This document shows positions 44,164 to 53,440 of a stretch of 64,000 nucleotides of DNA, in pieces. The first letter of the stretch is position 1; each line of letters starts with the position of its first letter. The position numbers were made by a program, and so were the translations under genes. The notes below the pieces were generated by a model. The model was not told the origin of the DNA and did no database searches. It saw nothing but the letters and a program-made list of their open reading frames with translations. This DNA comes from Terriglobia bacterium (GTDB taxonomy: Bacteria > Acidobacteriota > Terriglobia > Terriglobales > Acidobacteriaceae). The stretch spans positions 62,001 through 126,000 of the forward strand of contig JAIQFH010000001.1 of NCBI GenBank assembly GCA_020073385.1, in the 5' to 3' direction.

Positions 44164-45365
44164 TGCGCAACCTCAACTCGAGCACGGGCCCGCGACCGCG
44201 ACGGCAGCCCCAGAATGCGGATGAATCCCTCCGCATCTTTCTGGTCGTACTCGGCTCCCATCGTGAACGACGACAGATCGGTGCGATACAGCGAATGCTC
44301 GGATTGACGGCTCGCGACGGAAACATTTCCCTTGTACAAGGACAGGGTTACGGATCCCGTCATGTAGCCCTGTGTCTTTTCGACAAACGCGTCCAGAGCC
44401 TCGCGCAAGGGCGTAAACCACAGACCGAAGTACACTAGTTCGGCGTACTTGAGTCCGATATGTTGTTTGAAATGCGCGACGTCGCGCTCCAGGCACAGCG
44501 CCTCGAGTTCGCGATGCGCGGCAATCAGCAACGTCCCTCCCGGAGTCTCATAGCAACCACGCGACTTGATCCCCACAAAGCGGTTCTCCACCAGATCGAC
44601 CCGCCCCACCGCATTGCGTGCGCCGATTTCATTCAGAAATTCAACCAACGACACAGGATCCATCTCCATTCCGTTCACTGATACTGGTACTCCTTTCACG
44701 AATCCAATGCTGACTTTCTCTTCCTTGTCGGGCGCCTCTTGGGGGGACTTCGTGATCTGCCACGTCGTTGGCAAAGGCGCGTTGCCCGCGTCCTCCAACT
44801 CACCGCCCTCATGGCTGATGTGCCACAGATTGCGGTCGCGGCTGTGAATCTTCTCGCGGCTCGCCGCAACCGGGATGCCGTGCGCCTCGGCGTAATCGAG
44901 ACAGTCCTCGCGCGACTTCAATGTCCACTCCCGCCAGGGAGCAATGATCTTTAGTTCCGGAGCCAGAGCCTGATAGGTCAACTCAAACCGCACCTGATCG
45001 TTGCCCTTGCCCGTGCATCCGTGTGCCACCGCCGTCGCTCCTTCACGCAGAGCTACTTCGACCTGGTGCTTCGCGATCACCGGGCGCGCGAGAGAGGTCC
45101 CTAACAGATATTTATGTTCATAAACGGCCCCAGCCTTCAAAGCGGGGAAGACATAACCCGTCAAAAACTCCTCCCGCAGATCCTCGACGATCACCTTGCT
45201 AGCGCCAGTTCTGTACGCCTTGTCGACAACGGCTTCGATGTCGTCCCCTTGTCCGACATCGCCCACCATGGCGATGACATCGTAGGAGTAGTTTTCTTTC
45301 AACCAGGGAATGATGATGGACGTGTCGAGACCACCGGAATAAGCGAGGACGACTTTTTCAGGCAT
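44160..45365 (-). CDS. argG: Argininosuccinate synthase
   Basis: This 401-residue ATP-dependent enzyme joins citrulline and aspartate. Motifs: VVLAYSGGLDTSIIIPWLKE (P-loop-like ATP site) and AHGCTGKGNDQVRFEL. The start is set at ATG 45365, which gives the normal MPEKVVLAYSGG opening; the frame is open further upstream, but that part lies inside argF. The ATG overlaps the argF stop by eight bases (ATGCCTGA). Confidence 0.95.
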   Translation of the reverse strand: MPEKVVLAYSGGLDTSIIIPWLKENYSYDVIAMVGDVGQGDDIEAVVDKAYRTGASKVIVEDLREEFLTGYVFPALKAGAVYEHKYLLGTSLARPVIAKHQVEVALREGATAVAHGCTGKGNDQVRFELTYQALAPELKIIAPWREWTLKSREDCLDYAEAHGIPVAASREKIHSRDRNLWHISHEGGELEDAGNAPLPTTWQITKSPQEAPDKEEKVSIGFVKGVPVSVNGMEMDPVSLVEFLNEIGARNAVGRVDLVENRFVGIKSRGCYETPGGTLLIAAHRELEALCLERDVAHFKQHIGLKYAELVYFGLWFTPLREALDAFVEKTQGYMTGSVTLSLYKGNVSVASRQSEHSLYRTDLSSFTMGAEYDQKDAEGFIRILGLPSRSRARARVEVAQ

Positions 45366-46380
45366 GAGCGCTCCTTGCGGGCAGTCGAACCGCACCGCCC
45401 AACAGCAAATAAAGAATGGCTTTCTGAACATGCATGCGGTTTTCCGCCTGCTCGAAGATGACGGATTGTTCCGAATCCATGACTTCATCCGTTACTTCTT
45501 CACCGCGATGCGCCGGCAGGCAGTGCATGAACACCGCGTGCGGCGCAGCTTCCGCCATCAGGTTGCGATTCACCTGGTACGACTGGAAGATCTCTGCGCG
45601 CTCGGCTGCTTCATGCTCCTGCCCCATGCTGGCCCAGGCGTCGGTGTAAACTGCATCGACGCCCGCGGCCGCAGCATGAGGGTCCGTGAGAAACTCAATC
45701 CGCGCACCCGTCTGCCTCGCAATCTTCCTCGCATCCGCGACGATCTGCACATTGCACGAGTAGCCCTTCGGAGTCGCAATTCGAATCGACGATCCCACAC
45801 AGGCGCAAGTCAGCAACAGCGAATGCGCCACATTGTTTCCATCTCCCACGTAGGCGAGTGTGATGTCCTTCAAACTTCCGAAGCGCTCGACTAGCGTGAA
45901 ATAGTCCGCCAGCGCCTGGCAAGGATGCTCCAGATCACTCAGCGCATTAATCACAGGAATGGATGCGTGCTGGGCCATCCCGGTGATGGTTTCCTGCGCA
46001 AAGGTTCGGAGCACGATCACGTCTACCCAGCGCTCTAGGTTATGCGCGATGTCGCTCAGCGTCTCCCGCGCATCCAGCCGGCTCTTGGACTGGTCGACAA
46101 ACATCGTCGTCCCGCCCAGGCTTGCCATCCCGGCTTCAAACGTTAGCCGCGTTCTGAGCGAGGGCTTCTCGAAGAACATCACCATCTGTTTCCCGGCGAG
46201 AGCCCGCGCGAACACCGATGGTCGGGACTTCATCAATTCCGCCAGATGCAGTACGGCCTCGACGCCTTGCGATCCAAGATCGCGCGTCGAAACCAAATCC
46301 GGGCACCAGAAGATCCCGGGAAACGTCTCCGGCACCACCGGCGTTTTGCCGGGTAATTGTGTGTTCAACTTAGGTTCCAA
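45358..46380 (-). CDS. argF: Ornithine carbamoyltransferase
   Basis: This 340-residue enzyme makes citrulline from ornithine and carbamoyl phosphate. Motifs: FEKPSLRTRLTFEAGM (carbamoyl-phosphate site), DLEHPCQALADYFTL and HCLPAHRGEEV, the ornithine-loop Cys-Leu-Pro. The last two favour ornithine over N-acetylornithine as substrate. It lies 47 bases after argB. Length is slightly above the usual 305-320 owing to an N-terminal extension of about 35 residues. Confidence 0.94.
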   Translation of the reverse strand: MEPKLNTQLPGKTPVVPETFPGIFWCPDLVSTRDLGSQGVEAVLHLAELMKSRPSVFARALAGKQMVMFFEKPSLRTRLTFEAGMASLGGTTMFVDQSKSRLDARETLSDIAHNLERWVDVIVLRTFAQETITGMAQHASIPVINALSDLEHPCQALADYFTLVERFGSLKDITLAYVGDGNNVAHSLLLTCACVGSSIRIATPKGYSCNVQIVADARKIARQTGARIEFLTDPHAAAAGVDAVYTDAWASMGQEHEAAERAEIFQSYQVNRNLMAEAAPHAVFMHCLPAHRGEEVTDEVMDSEQSVIFEQAENRMHVQKAILYLLLGGAVRLPARSAHA

Positions 46381-46427
46381 TTCTTATGTCCCTCTGTTTC
46401 TTTCGCTTTCAGCGCTAACGGCGCTGC

Positions 46428-47213
46428 TTAGGCATACGTAACTTCCGTCCCACAATTCAGCTTCGTCAGATAAAACTGGGGCAACGCGTCCGCCTCTGCC
46501 GCTGGCAGAATGCGCACTCGCCCTACGCCTTGCTTCAATGCCTGGGTGCAGGCCGCGAGCTTCGGCAGCATCCCGCCGCTGATTACCGATCCTGCCGCCA
46601 GATCCTGCGCCTGCTTTGTGCTCAGCCACGGAATTACGGTGCCTTGAGCATCCTTTACGCCTGGTACGTCCGTCAGGAAAATCAGCGCATTCGCATGGCA
46701 TGCCGCAGCGCACGCCGCAGCCATCTCGTCGGCATTGACGTTGTAGTATTCGCCGTCGGCTCCCAATGCCAGCGACGCCAGAACCGGAATCCCTCCCTGC
46801 TGCCACAGCGCTTCAATCCAGCACGGCTCCGCAAAACAAATCTCACCGACGAATCCCAGATCGTTTCCGTTCATGTGCTTCCGTCGAGCGCGGAACGTCA
46901 TTCCGTCTCCACCGCAAAATCCAACTGCAGGCATACCGGCAGACTGGATCGCGGCAACCAGCTTCTTGTTCACCATGCCGCCGAGCACCATCAGAGCTAC
47001 ATCGCGAGTCTCCGCGTCGGTGATGCGCAGCCCGCTGACGAATTCGCTCTGCTTACCCAGTTGCTTCAGAACCCGCGTCAGAGCGCTGCCGCCGCCGTGC
47101 ACCACGGCGACGCGGTGCCCATCCTGGGCCAGTTCTGCGACGGCGCGAGCGCACTTGCGCAACGTAGCTACGTCTTCCAGCGCCGTTCCCCCAATTTTCA
47201 CTACGATAATCAT
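46428..47213 (-). CDS. argB: N-acetylglutamate kinase
   Basis: This 261-residue amino acid kinase phosphorylates N-acetylglutamate. The N-terminus IIVVKIGGTALED and HGGGSALTRVLKQLG carry the nucleotide-binding Lys and Gly-rich loop; NVNADEMAAACAAA is the usual family segment. It is short and lacks the N-terminal helix linked to hexamer formation and arginine feedback in some ArgB, so it may be insensitive to arginine. It overlaps argC by ATGA. Confidence 0.93.
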   Translation of the reverse strand: MIIVVKIGGTALEDVATLRKCARAVAELAQDGHRVAVVHGGGSALTRVLKQLGKQSEFVSGLRITDAETRDVALMVLGGMVNKKLVAAIQSAGMPAVGFCGGDGMTFRARRKHMNGNDLGFVGEICFAEPCWIEALWQQGGIPVLASLALGADGEYYNVNADEMAAACAAACHANALIFLTDVPGVKDAQGTVIPWLSTKQAQDLAAGSVISGGMLPKLAACTQALKQGVGRVRILPAAEADALPQFYLTKLNCGTEVTYA

Positions 47214-48256
47214 TGCAGTCCTTCTTCCTCACCCCACCCATACATCACATTCATGTTCTGTACTGCCTGGCCGGCCGCGCCCTTGAGCAGATTGTCAATG
47301 CAAGAGATCAGCACTAGGCGCCGGCCGTCTTCTGCGAGGCAAAATCCGAGATCACAATAGTTGCTGTGCAGAGAGAATTGCACCTGTGGGAGTTTTGGCG
47401 TTTGAAAAATTCGCACCCAGCGCTTGCCCAAATAAAAATTCTGCAAGCACGACTCCACTTCGAGAGCCGTCATCGCGCGATTCAGGTGGACGTAGATCGT
47501 CGACAGGATTCCGCGAGGGATGGGCAGTAGATGCGGTGTGAAGATCAACTCCTCATCGCCCAGCGCAAGTTGCTCGACCATCTCTCCCAGGTGCCGGTGA
47601 TTGAATACCGAATACGCGGAGAGATTGTCAGCCACCGACACGAAATGTGTTTTCGCTGTCGGTTCTTTGCCGGCTCCCGAGACCCCAGATTTTGAATCCG
47701 AAATAATCCCGCGACTCCGGTCGACTACTCCAGCCTTCAGAAGCGGCGCCAGCGCCAGGATCACCGACGTCGCATAGCAGCCTGGGTTCGCCACCAGCGC
47801 GGCGCCGGCGATGCGGTCGCTGTTCAGTTCCGGCAACCCGTACACGGCTCGCTCCGTCAATTCCGCAGCACTGACCGCATCTGAATCCTCAAACCCGTAA
47901 ACGCCCCGGTGCCCCTCCTGCTTGAGTCGCCAAGCTCCGCTCAGATCGATGACGCGCAGTCCCTGCGCGATCGCCTCCGGAACCAGGGAGCGCGAGACCT
48001 CGTGCGGCGTAGCCAGGAAAAGCAGTTGCACTCCCTGCTGTTTTAGTGCCGGCCAGGAAAGCGAATGCAGCGGATATCCGCCGTTGCCGGAAAGGGCCGG
48101 GAACACATCGGCGAGATCCGCTGCGCTGCCATTGTCTGCGCCGCGTCGGAGAAGAACCGATTTTTCGAGCCGCGGATGACGCAGCAGGATCCGCGTCAAT
48201 TCCAGGCCGGAATATCCGGTCGCGCCCAGCACCGCCGATTTGAGTTTGCCCGCCAT
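47210..48256 (-). CDS. argC: N-acetyl-gamma-glutamyl-phosphate reductase
   Basis: This 348-residue NADPH enzyme follows ArgB in the pathway. The N-terminus has AVLGATGYSGLELTRILLRH (nucleotide fold), the active-site Cys in NPGCYATSVILALAPLL, and KSGVSGAGKEPTAKTHF. It starts one base after the argR stop and overlaps argB by four bases. Confidence 0.95.
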   Translation of the reverse strand: MAGKLKSAVLGATGYSGLELTRILLRHPRLEKSVLLRRGADNGSAADLADVFPALSGNGGYPLHSLSWPALKQQGVQLLFLATPHEVSRSLVPEAIAQGLRVIDLSGAWRLKQEGHRGVYGFEDSDAVSAAELTERAVYGLPELNSDRIAGAALVANPGCYATSVILALAPLLKAGVVDRSRGIISDSKSGVSGAGKEPTAKTHFVSVADNLSAYSVFNHRHLGEMVEQLALGDEELIFTPHLLPIPRGILSTIYVHLNRAMTALEVESCLQNFYLGKRWVRIFQTPKLPQVQFSLHSNYCDLGFCLAEDGRRLVLISCIDNLLKGAAGQAVQNMNVMYGWGEEEGLQ

Positions 48257-48700
48257 CTATCCCAGCATTTCCTCAATTCGCGCCGCCAGCGTCCGCGCCT
48301 CTTCCTTATCCGGACACACAATAAGGATGGTGTCGTCACCCGCGATGGTCCCAACCACTTCGGTCCAGTCGGTCTCATCCAACGCTGCGGCGACAGGTTG
48401 CGCGCTGCCAACGATCGTCTTCACCACGAGCAGGTTCTGCGCCGACCGAATGTCCAGGACAAACTCCTTCACCAGTCGCGATACTGGCGGCAGGGCAACC
48501 CCCACGCCGCCTTCTCCATGCTGCAGGGAATAGCCGTGCGCGGTCTTGCTCAGATTCAGGTCGCGGATGTCCCGCGAAAGCGTTGCCTGTCCCACCTTGA
48601 AGCCGCGCCGCCGCAGATGCCGCTGCAGGTCCTCCTGGCTGGCGATGGATCCGTGCTTCAGCACGTCGAGTACAGCCCGTTGGCGCAAGGTTTTATTCAT
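48257..48700 (-). CDS. argR: Arginine repressor ArgR
   Basis: This 147-residue repressor has an N-terminal winged helix (RQRAVLDVLKHGSIASQEDL, and SRDIRDLNLSKTAHGYSL in the recognition region) and a C-terminal arginine-binding oligomer domain (VGTIAGDDTILIVCPDKEEA with the paired Asp residues). It represses arginine genes when arginine is bound. It heads the operon. ARG boxes lie directly against the ATG, which leaves no room for a Shine-Dalgarno; the mRNA may be leaderless. Confidence 0.93.
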   Translation of the reverse strand: MNKTLRQRAVLDVLKHGSIASQEDLQRHLRRRGFKVGQATLSRDIRDLNLSKTAHGYSLQHGEGGVGVALPPVSRLVKEFVLDIRSAQNLLVVKTIVGSAQPVAAALDETDWTEVVGTIAGDDTILIVCPDKEEARTLAARIEEMLG

Positions 48701-48738
48701 TATGAATATATATTCAGTAAGGTGAATAAATATTTTTC
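48701..48738. promoter_or_regulatory. Tandem ARG boxes
   Basis: The first box at 48701-48718 (TATGAATATATATTCAGT) fits the ArgR consensus TNTGAATWWWWATTCANW in its core. A weaker second box at 48721-48738 (GGTGAATAAATATTTTTC) follows after two bases. Two boxes with a short gap are the usual ArgR hexamer target. The TATATT inside the first box could also act as a -10 element for argR on the minus strand. Confidence 0.8.
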
Positions 48739-48945
48739 TATCTTATGGGACTGAATCGAAATGTCAAGAAAAAATATCCCTCGCGTGTAACTCCGGCGAG
48801 CCGTAGCGCTGCTGTCCCGGCACCGGCGCGAAGCACACACTCTGGAGATCCCAGGCCTAAGCAGTTGAGGAAAAATAGGCGCGTTCCGCCGCCCCTTGGT
48901 AGACTACTTCGCGGCTCAGTTGCGGTGTCTCGCCCGGGAGATGCG

Positions 48946-49722
48946 ATGACCTCAAAACCTGGTTTGACCGCGGAACTCCTAGCCGAGTTCCTCGGAACGT
49001 TTGTCCTCATCCTGTTCGGCGCCGGCGTGGTCGCCATGGTCGTGCTGTTTCCGACGAAAAATCCCGGAGAAATCATTCACGGAGGTTTCACCAACATCAC
49101 ACTGGGCTGGGGACTAGGCGTCACCATGGGCATCTACATCGCGGGCAAAATTTCCGGTGCACATCTGAATCCCGCGGTGACGCTCGCCCTTGCCGTGTTC
49201 CGCAAATTCCCGTGGTCGAAAGTTGTGCCGTATTCGATCGCCCAAACGGCAGGTGCTTTCGCCGCCGCTGCTCTCGTGTATTGGAACTATTCGCCGGCTT
49301 TCCGTCAGGTAGACCCCCAGTTGGAAACCACGGCTGGCGTTTTTACGACATTCCCCGCTTTCCCGGGGATGCCGCAGGCGGGATTTCTCGATCAATTGAT
49401 CGGTACCGGATTGCTCGTGCTCCTGATCTTCGCCATCACCGATGAATTCAACATGCCTCCGGGAGCGAACCTCGCGCCCTTGCTGATCGGTTTGGTCGTC
49501 GTCGCGATCGGCATAAGCTTCGGCGGCATGCACGGGTACGCCATCAATCCCGCGAGGGATTTCGGCCCGCGCCTCTTCACCGTAGTTGCAGGTTTCCGAA
49601 ATAACGGCCTGACTGATGGATCGCGCGTCTGGTGGGTTCCCGTAGCAGCTCCGTTGCTCGGCGGCCTGATCGGCGCCGCCCTCTACGATTTCGGAATCCG
49701 CCGGTTCTTAAGGCCGTCGTAG
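48946..49722 (+). CDS. glpF: Aquaglyceroporin (glycerol facilitator)
   Basis: This 258-residue membrane channel has both pore motifs, [13 protein letters not shown] and [13 protein letters not shown]. The Asp after the second NPA-R marks the glycerol-conducting group. Six hydrophobic helices are visible. The start is set at ATG 48946 with GGGAG upstream; the frame is open back to 48745, but that part reads as a basic, non-membrane tail and is unlikely to be translated. glpK follows after 52 bases. Confidence 0.92.
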   Translation: MTSKPGLTAELLAEFLGTFVLILFGAGVVAMVVLFPTKNPGEIIHGGFTNITLGWGLGVTMGIYIAGKISGAHLNPAVTLALAVFRKFPWSKVVPYSIAQTAGAFAAAALVYWNYSPAFRQVDPQLETTAGVFTTFPAFPGMPQAGFLDQLIGTGLLVLLIFAITDEFNMPPGANLAPLLIGLVVVAIGISFGGMHGYAINPARDFGPRLFTVVAGFRNNGLTDGSRVWWVPVAAPLLGGLIGAALYDFGIRRFLRPS

Positions 49723-49774
49723 AGATGTTGCTTGCGACGTCTCTGCCTGTGCCACCTACACTGCAGGAGGTACC

Positions 49775-51265
49775 GTGAAGTACGTTCTAGCACTCGATCA
49801 GGGCACAACCAGCTCAAGAGCGCTTTTGTTCGATGAAGAAGGTTCCATCCGCGCAGTTGCGCAACAGGAGTTCGATCAAATCTTTCCCTGTCCCGGTTGG
49901 GTCGAACACAATCCTGAGCAAATCGTTTCATCTCAAATCGCGGTCGCAACGCAGGCTCTTGCTAAGGCCGGAGCTAGCGCGGCCGACGTCGCAGCCATCG
50001 GCATTGCCAACCAGCGTGAAACCACGATCGTCTGGAATCGTGAAACTGGCCGACCCGTCCACAACGCGATCGTCTGGCAAGACCGCCGCACGGCCGATTT
50101 CTGCGAACAATTACGGAAGGACGGTCACGCTCCCCTGATCCAGCAGCGCACGGGCTTGCTGATCGACGCCTATTTCTCCGGGAGCAAGGTCGCTTGGATT
50201 CTAGATAACGTCCCCGGTGCTCGCAGCCTGGCCGAGGCCGGGAAGCTGGCCTTCGGCACCGTTGACACCTGGCTAGTGTGGAAGCTTACGCAAGGGAGGG
50301 TTCACGCCACCGATGTCAGCAATGCCTCGCGCACCATGGTATTCAACATTCACACCGGCGAGTGGGACCGCGAACTGCTCGAGCTTCTTCGAATTCCCCT
50401 CGCGATCATGCCGGATGTTCGCTCATCGAGTGAGATATACGGCGACGCGCGCGGAGTACCAAGGCTCGAGAAGATTCCAATCGCCGGCATCGCCGGAGAT
50501 CAGCAGGCCGCACTTTTCGGCCAACAATGCTGCCAGCCAGGCATGACCAAGAACACCTACGGGACTGGCTGCTTCATGCTGCAGAATACCGGCAAGCGAG
50601 CAGTGCCCTCCTCTAATCAGTTGGTCACCACGGTCGCCTGGAAGATCAAAGACGCGACTGAATATGCGCTGGAAGGCAGCGTCTTCGTCGGAGGGGCGGT
50701 GGTGCAGTGGCTGCGAGACGGTCTGGGAGTGATTCGCAACTCACAAGAAGTTGAGCCCCTCGCCAAATCCGTGCCCGACAACGGCGGCGTGTATTTCGTC
50801 CCGGCTTTCGTCGGCCTAGGCGCACCACACTGGGATTCTTACGCCCGTGGATCAATTTTTGGAATCACCCGCGGCACCACCGCCGGTCACATTGCGCGCG
50901 CAGCGGTAGAGAGCATTGCATACCAGGTCGCCGACTTGCTCGACGCTATGCGCCGCGACTCGGGCGACGCCGTAAAAGAACTCCGCGTGGATGGTGGCGC
51001 TGCCGCCAACGACAGCCTCATGCAATTCCAGGCCGATATTCTTGGCATTCCTGTGGTCCGTCCGGCTGTGACGGAGACAACAGCGATGGGCGCCGCCTAC
51101 CTGGCGGGCCTCGCCGTCGGTTTCTGGCGCTCAGGTCTCGATTCGCTCACCGCTGGGAAAAGCCGCCGCTTTGACCCGCAGATGCCGTCATCGCAAGCTC
51201 AATCACTGCGTGACCGCTGGAACGAGGCTGTCTCGCGTTCGAAAGCCTGGGATCGAAGTACGTAG
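49775..51265 (+). CDS. glpK: Glycerol kinase
   Basis: This 496-residue FGGY-family kinase phosphorylates glycerol that enters by GlpF. Motifs: [20 protein letters not shown] (ATP site), [33 protein letters not shown] and [19 protein letters not shown]. The start is GTG with a strong AGGAGG 5 bases before. A hairpin about 40 bases after the stop probably ends the unit. Confidence 0.95.
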   Translation: MKYVLALDQGTTSSRALLFDEEGSIRAVAQQEFDQIFPCPGWVEHNPEQIVSSQIAVATQALAKAGASAADVAAIGIANQRETTIVWNRETGRPVHNAIVWQDRRTADFCEQLRKDGHAPLIQQRTGLLIDAYFSGSKVAWILDNVPGARSLAEAGKLAFGTVDTWLVWKLTQGRVHATDVSNASRTMVFNIHTGEWDRELLELLRIPLAIMPDVRSSSEIYGDARGVPRLEKIPIAGIAGDQQAALFGQQCCQPGMTKNTYGTGCFMLQNTGKRAVPSSNQLVTTVAWKIKDATEYALEGSVFVGGAVVQWLRDGLGVIRNSQEVEPLAKSVPDNGGVYFVPAFVGLGAPHWDSYARGSIFGITRGTTAGHIARAAVESIAYQVADLLDAMRRDSGDAVKELRVDGGAAANDSLMQFQADILGIPVVRPAVTETTAMGAAYLAGLAVGFWRSGLDSLTAGKSRRFDPQMPSSQAQSLRDRWNEAVSRSKAWDRST

Positions 51266-51304
51266 TCGGCATCCCGCTGGCAAGCGATGAAAACCTCGAG
51301 GCTG

Positions 51305-51346
51305 CCCCATCCTTGGCGCGTTTTGTGCGACAGGGTGGGGATTTTG
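51305..51346 (+). terminator. Probable factor-independent terminator after glpK
   Basis: CCCCATCCT pairs with AGGGTGGGG (nine pairs including one G-T) around a central GCGC-rich loop, and is followed by ATTTTGACTTT on the plus strand. It lies 40 bases after the glpK stop. The same unit could belong to a genome-wide repeat family. Confidence 0.5.
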
Positions 51347-51425
51347 ACTTTCGCGGTGTGATAGCGATTTTCCGGGGAGCAAGGCTGGCGCGGCTCGCCA
51401 CCAGATCTGATAGTGTTAGGACTTC

Positions 51426-53312
51426 TTAAGGTTCAAACCAAAACACCGCCCCCCGCGAGATCGTAGGCAGAGTGAATCGAATCGATTCTCCGCTGCGCTC
51501 TCCCTTTACCGCCTGCACCTGCCCGAGAAACGGAAGAAAGAACCCCTTCCCCTCGGCTTTTGCCTGCACCGTGACCTCCACTCCGTCTTGCGGCGTCTGC
51601 ACCGGGTTTGACCCTCCGCGCAATCCTGCGAAGTTGGCAAGAAAGACGCTGATGTGCCCATCACTGGTGCGAGCAATCGACGTCGCAATCTGCGGCGACG
51701 CATGGATCCGCACCGCATCAGCACCTCGCACGCTGGCGAAGAACTCCCGCGCGGAATCCGGTGAGCTGTGTTCAAAGTCTTTCTCAATTGCCACGTTGTA
51801 GGCCTTCCCGGGACACTCCCGAACTCGCACGATATTCGACATGTCGCCCAACTCTGTAGCGTCTGTTCCCGTCACAACGAGTTTTTTTGTCGCGGCGAAC
51901 TTCTTTAACCACTCTTTCTCGCTCCGTCCAAGCACGCGAACATCCGGCAGCACCAGCGTCTCTCCATGAAACTCAGCCAGCGTCCGCGGCGTCACAATCT
52001 GAAACTCAAGATGCTTCTGCATCAGCAGAATCAATATCCCTCGATAGGACGCAAGGAAATCCTCAGCATAGAGGTTTCTTGTCTCCGGTGAAAAATAGAC
52101 TCCGATTGGATCAATCGGCGCCCGAGGCAAATAAAACGTCTTCTCATGCTCACCGATCCAGTCAAAAATCTTCTTGCGCGTCAGCAGATCATTCGATCCC
52201 GCCATTGAGTGCCCCGGCGCATCCCAGAAGTTCGCGCCCACCATGATCTGAGACATCGCGAGATTCATCATCGCTTCGCGCTTATCGACGACCTTGTCGC
52301 CATCCCACGAATAATTCAAAATCCACGTCGCCTTCCCCTGCGCGAATGCACGAAATGAATGCATCCCAACCTGATAGCGGAACCAATCCAGCGGCTTGCG
52401 CGATGACGCCATGTGATCCCCACTGCCAAACTCATATTCATGGGCAATCGCATCGACCACCGGGTAGAGGCTGTACACGTCCGCTCCGACCCGCACTGCC
52501 TCCTCCTCGATGCCGGGATAAATCTCCGGAATCGTCTTGATCTCCGGATTCACAGCTTTTGCCGTGTGATCGATCTCCGCCATAAAATCTGTGAACGTCT
52601 GAATCCGAAACTCCACCCACTTCCGAAACCCCGCATCAGAAAAGTCCCCGATCCTTACGTCGTGCTTCGCATCTAGCCCGGTCTTCTGCTTGAATTCCGC
52701 GACGGTGTAATCATCAAAGCTGGCCCAGGTGTTTTCCCAGCCCTCGAAGTGCGTCATCCAATACGGAATATCGACGTAGATCCCGTCAATCCCCGTCCCC
52801 GCGATCTCGCGTACACGCTCCATGTAGATCTTGCGCCACTCCGTCGCGTAAGGACTGACCCACACGTCCTCATCGCCGGGCGCGATCCAAAACGCGGTCC
52901 CTCCACCGAAAATCGCCGGTTCGCCCGTGATCTTCCGTTGCAGCCAATCGGGATGGTCCTTCGCCATCGTATGCTCTACCTTGTCTCCATGCGCGGTGAT
53001 GCATTCCGTGCCGGCGATGTAAACGAACGCGTGATTCCCAACTTTGTGCGCCGCCACAGCCACATCGCGGATCGCCTTCAGCTTCGCCTCGGGATGAAGA
53101 AAACTCTCATACCGCCCGGGGATATCGTTATCGACCTCGATCCCCGAGACGCCGCTCTCCTGCGCCCGGCGCACGATCTCCGCCGCATCGCCGCCCTTCA
53201 ACCCATAAGCCCCGATGCGAACGTAGTTAGTCCAGTCCTGCTTTTCGGCAGGAGCCGCGATCAACCCGTAAGCAAACAACACGAGAATTGCAAATAAAGC
53301 TTTTGGTTTCAT
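51426..53312 (-). CDS. Exported TIM-barrel protein, unclassified glycoside-hydrolase-like
   Basis: This 628-residue protein has a signal peptide (residues 1-20). The N-terminal barrel (about 25-390) shows GIEVDNDIPGRYESFLHPEA, GIDGIYVDIPYWMTHFEGW, an acidic PEIKTIPEIYPGIEEEA and a Trp/His-rich region NFWDAPGHSMAGSND. A Rossmann-like glutamine-amidotransferase-type region (about 410-510) and a C-terminal beta domain follow, similar in layout to GH42-related proteins with a trimerisation domain. I could not assign it to a family. It lies downstream of the second TonB receptor on the same strand but beyond its terminator, so co-regulation is possible but not shown. Confidence 0.6.
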   Translation of the reverse strand: MKPKALFAILVLFAYGLIAAPAEKQDWTNYVRIGAYGLKGGDAAEIVRRAQESGVSGIEVDNDIPGRYESFLHPEAKLKAIRDVAVAAHKVGNHAFVYIAGTECITAHGDKVEHTMAKDHPDWLQRKITGEPAIFGGGTAFWIAPGDEDVWVSPYATEWRKIYMERVREIAGTGIDGIYVDIPYWMTHFEGWENTWASFDDYTVAEFKQKTGLDAKHDVRIGDFSDAGFRKWVEFRIQTFTDFMAEIDHTAKAVNPEIKTIPEIYPGIEEEAVRVGADVYSLYPVVDAIAHEYEFGSGDHMASSRKPLDWFRYQVGMHSFRAFAQGKATWILNYSWDGDKVVDKREAMMNLAMSQIMVGANFWDAPGHSMAGSNDLLTRKKIFDWIGEHEKTFYLPRAPIDPIGVYFSPETRNLYAEDFLASYRGILILLMQKHLEFQIVTPRTLAEFHGETLVLPDVRVLGRSEKEWLKKFAATKKLVVTGTDATELGDMSNIVRVRECPGKAYNVAIEKDFEHSSPDSAREFFASVRGADAVRIHASPQIATSIARTSDGHISVFLANFAGLRGGSNPVQTPQDGVEVTVQAKAEGKGFFLPFLGQVQAVKGERSGESIRFTLPTISRGAVFWFEP

Positions 53313-53390
53313 GTTTTGTTCCCGATTATCCCGCTGGCCTTCAGGAAGGATCGTCGTTCCATGTTCAGCTCCTCAGAGCCGTCGACAGCC

Positions 53391-53430
53391 ACAGAAGAAA
53401 AGGGCCTGATCCCGCTCGCGCGAGATCAGG
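53391..53430 (-). terminator. Factor-independent terminator after the second TonB receptor
   Basis: On the minus strand CCTGATC and GATCAGG close a hairpin (53405-53430) with an inner CTCGCGCGAG, followed by CCCTTTTCTTCT (53391-53404). It lies 11 bases after the receptor stop codon. Confidence 0.7.
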
Positions 53431-53440
53431 CAGTGAGGAG

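Noticed and set aside
45366-45488. N-terminal extension of ArgG
   Set aside because: It lies within argF in another frame; the family start MPEKVVLAYSGG fits ATG 45365.
48745-48945. N-terminal extension of the aquaglyceroporin
   Set aside because: The extra 67 residues are basic and Pro-rich, unlike any GlpF, and a good start with Shine-Dalgarno exists at 48946.
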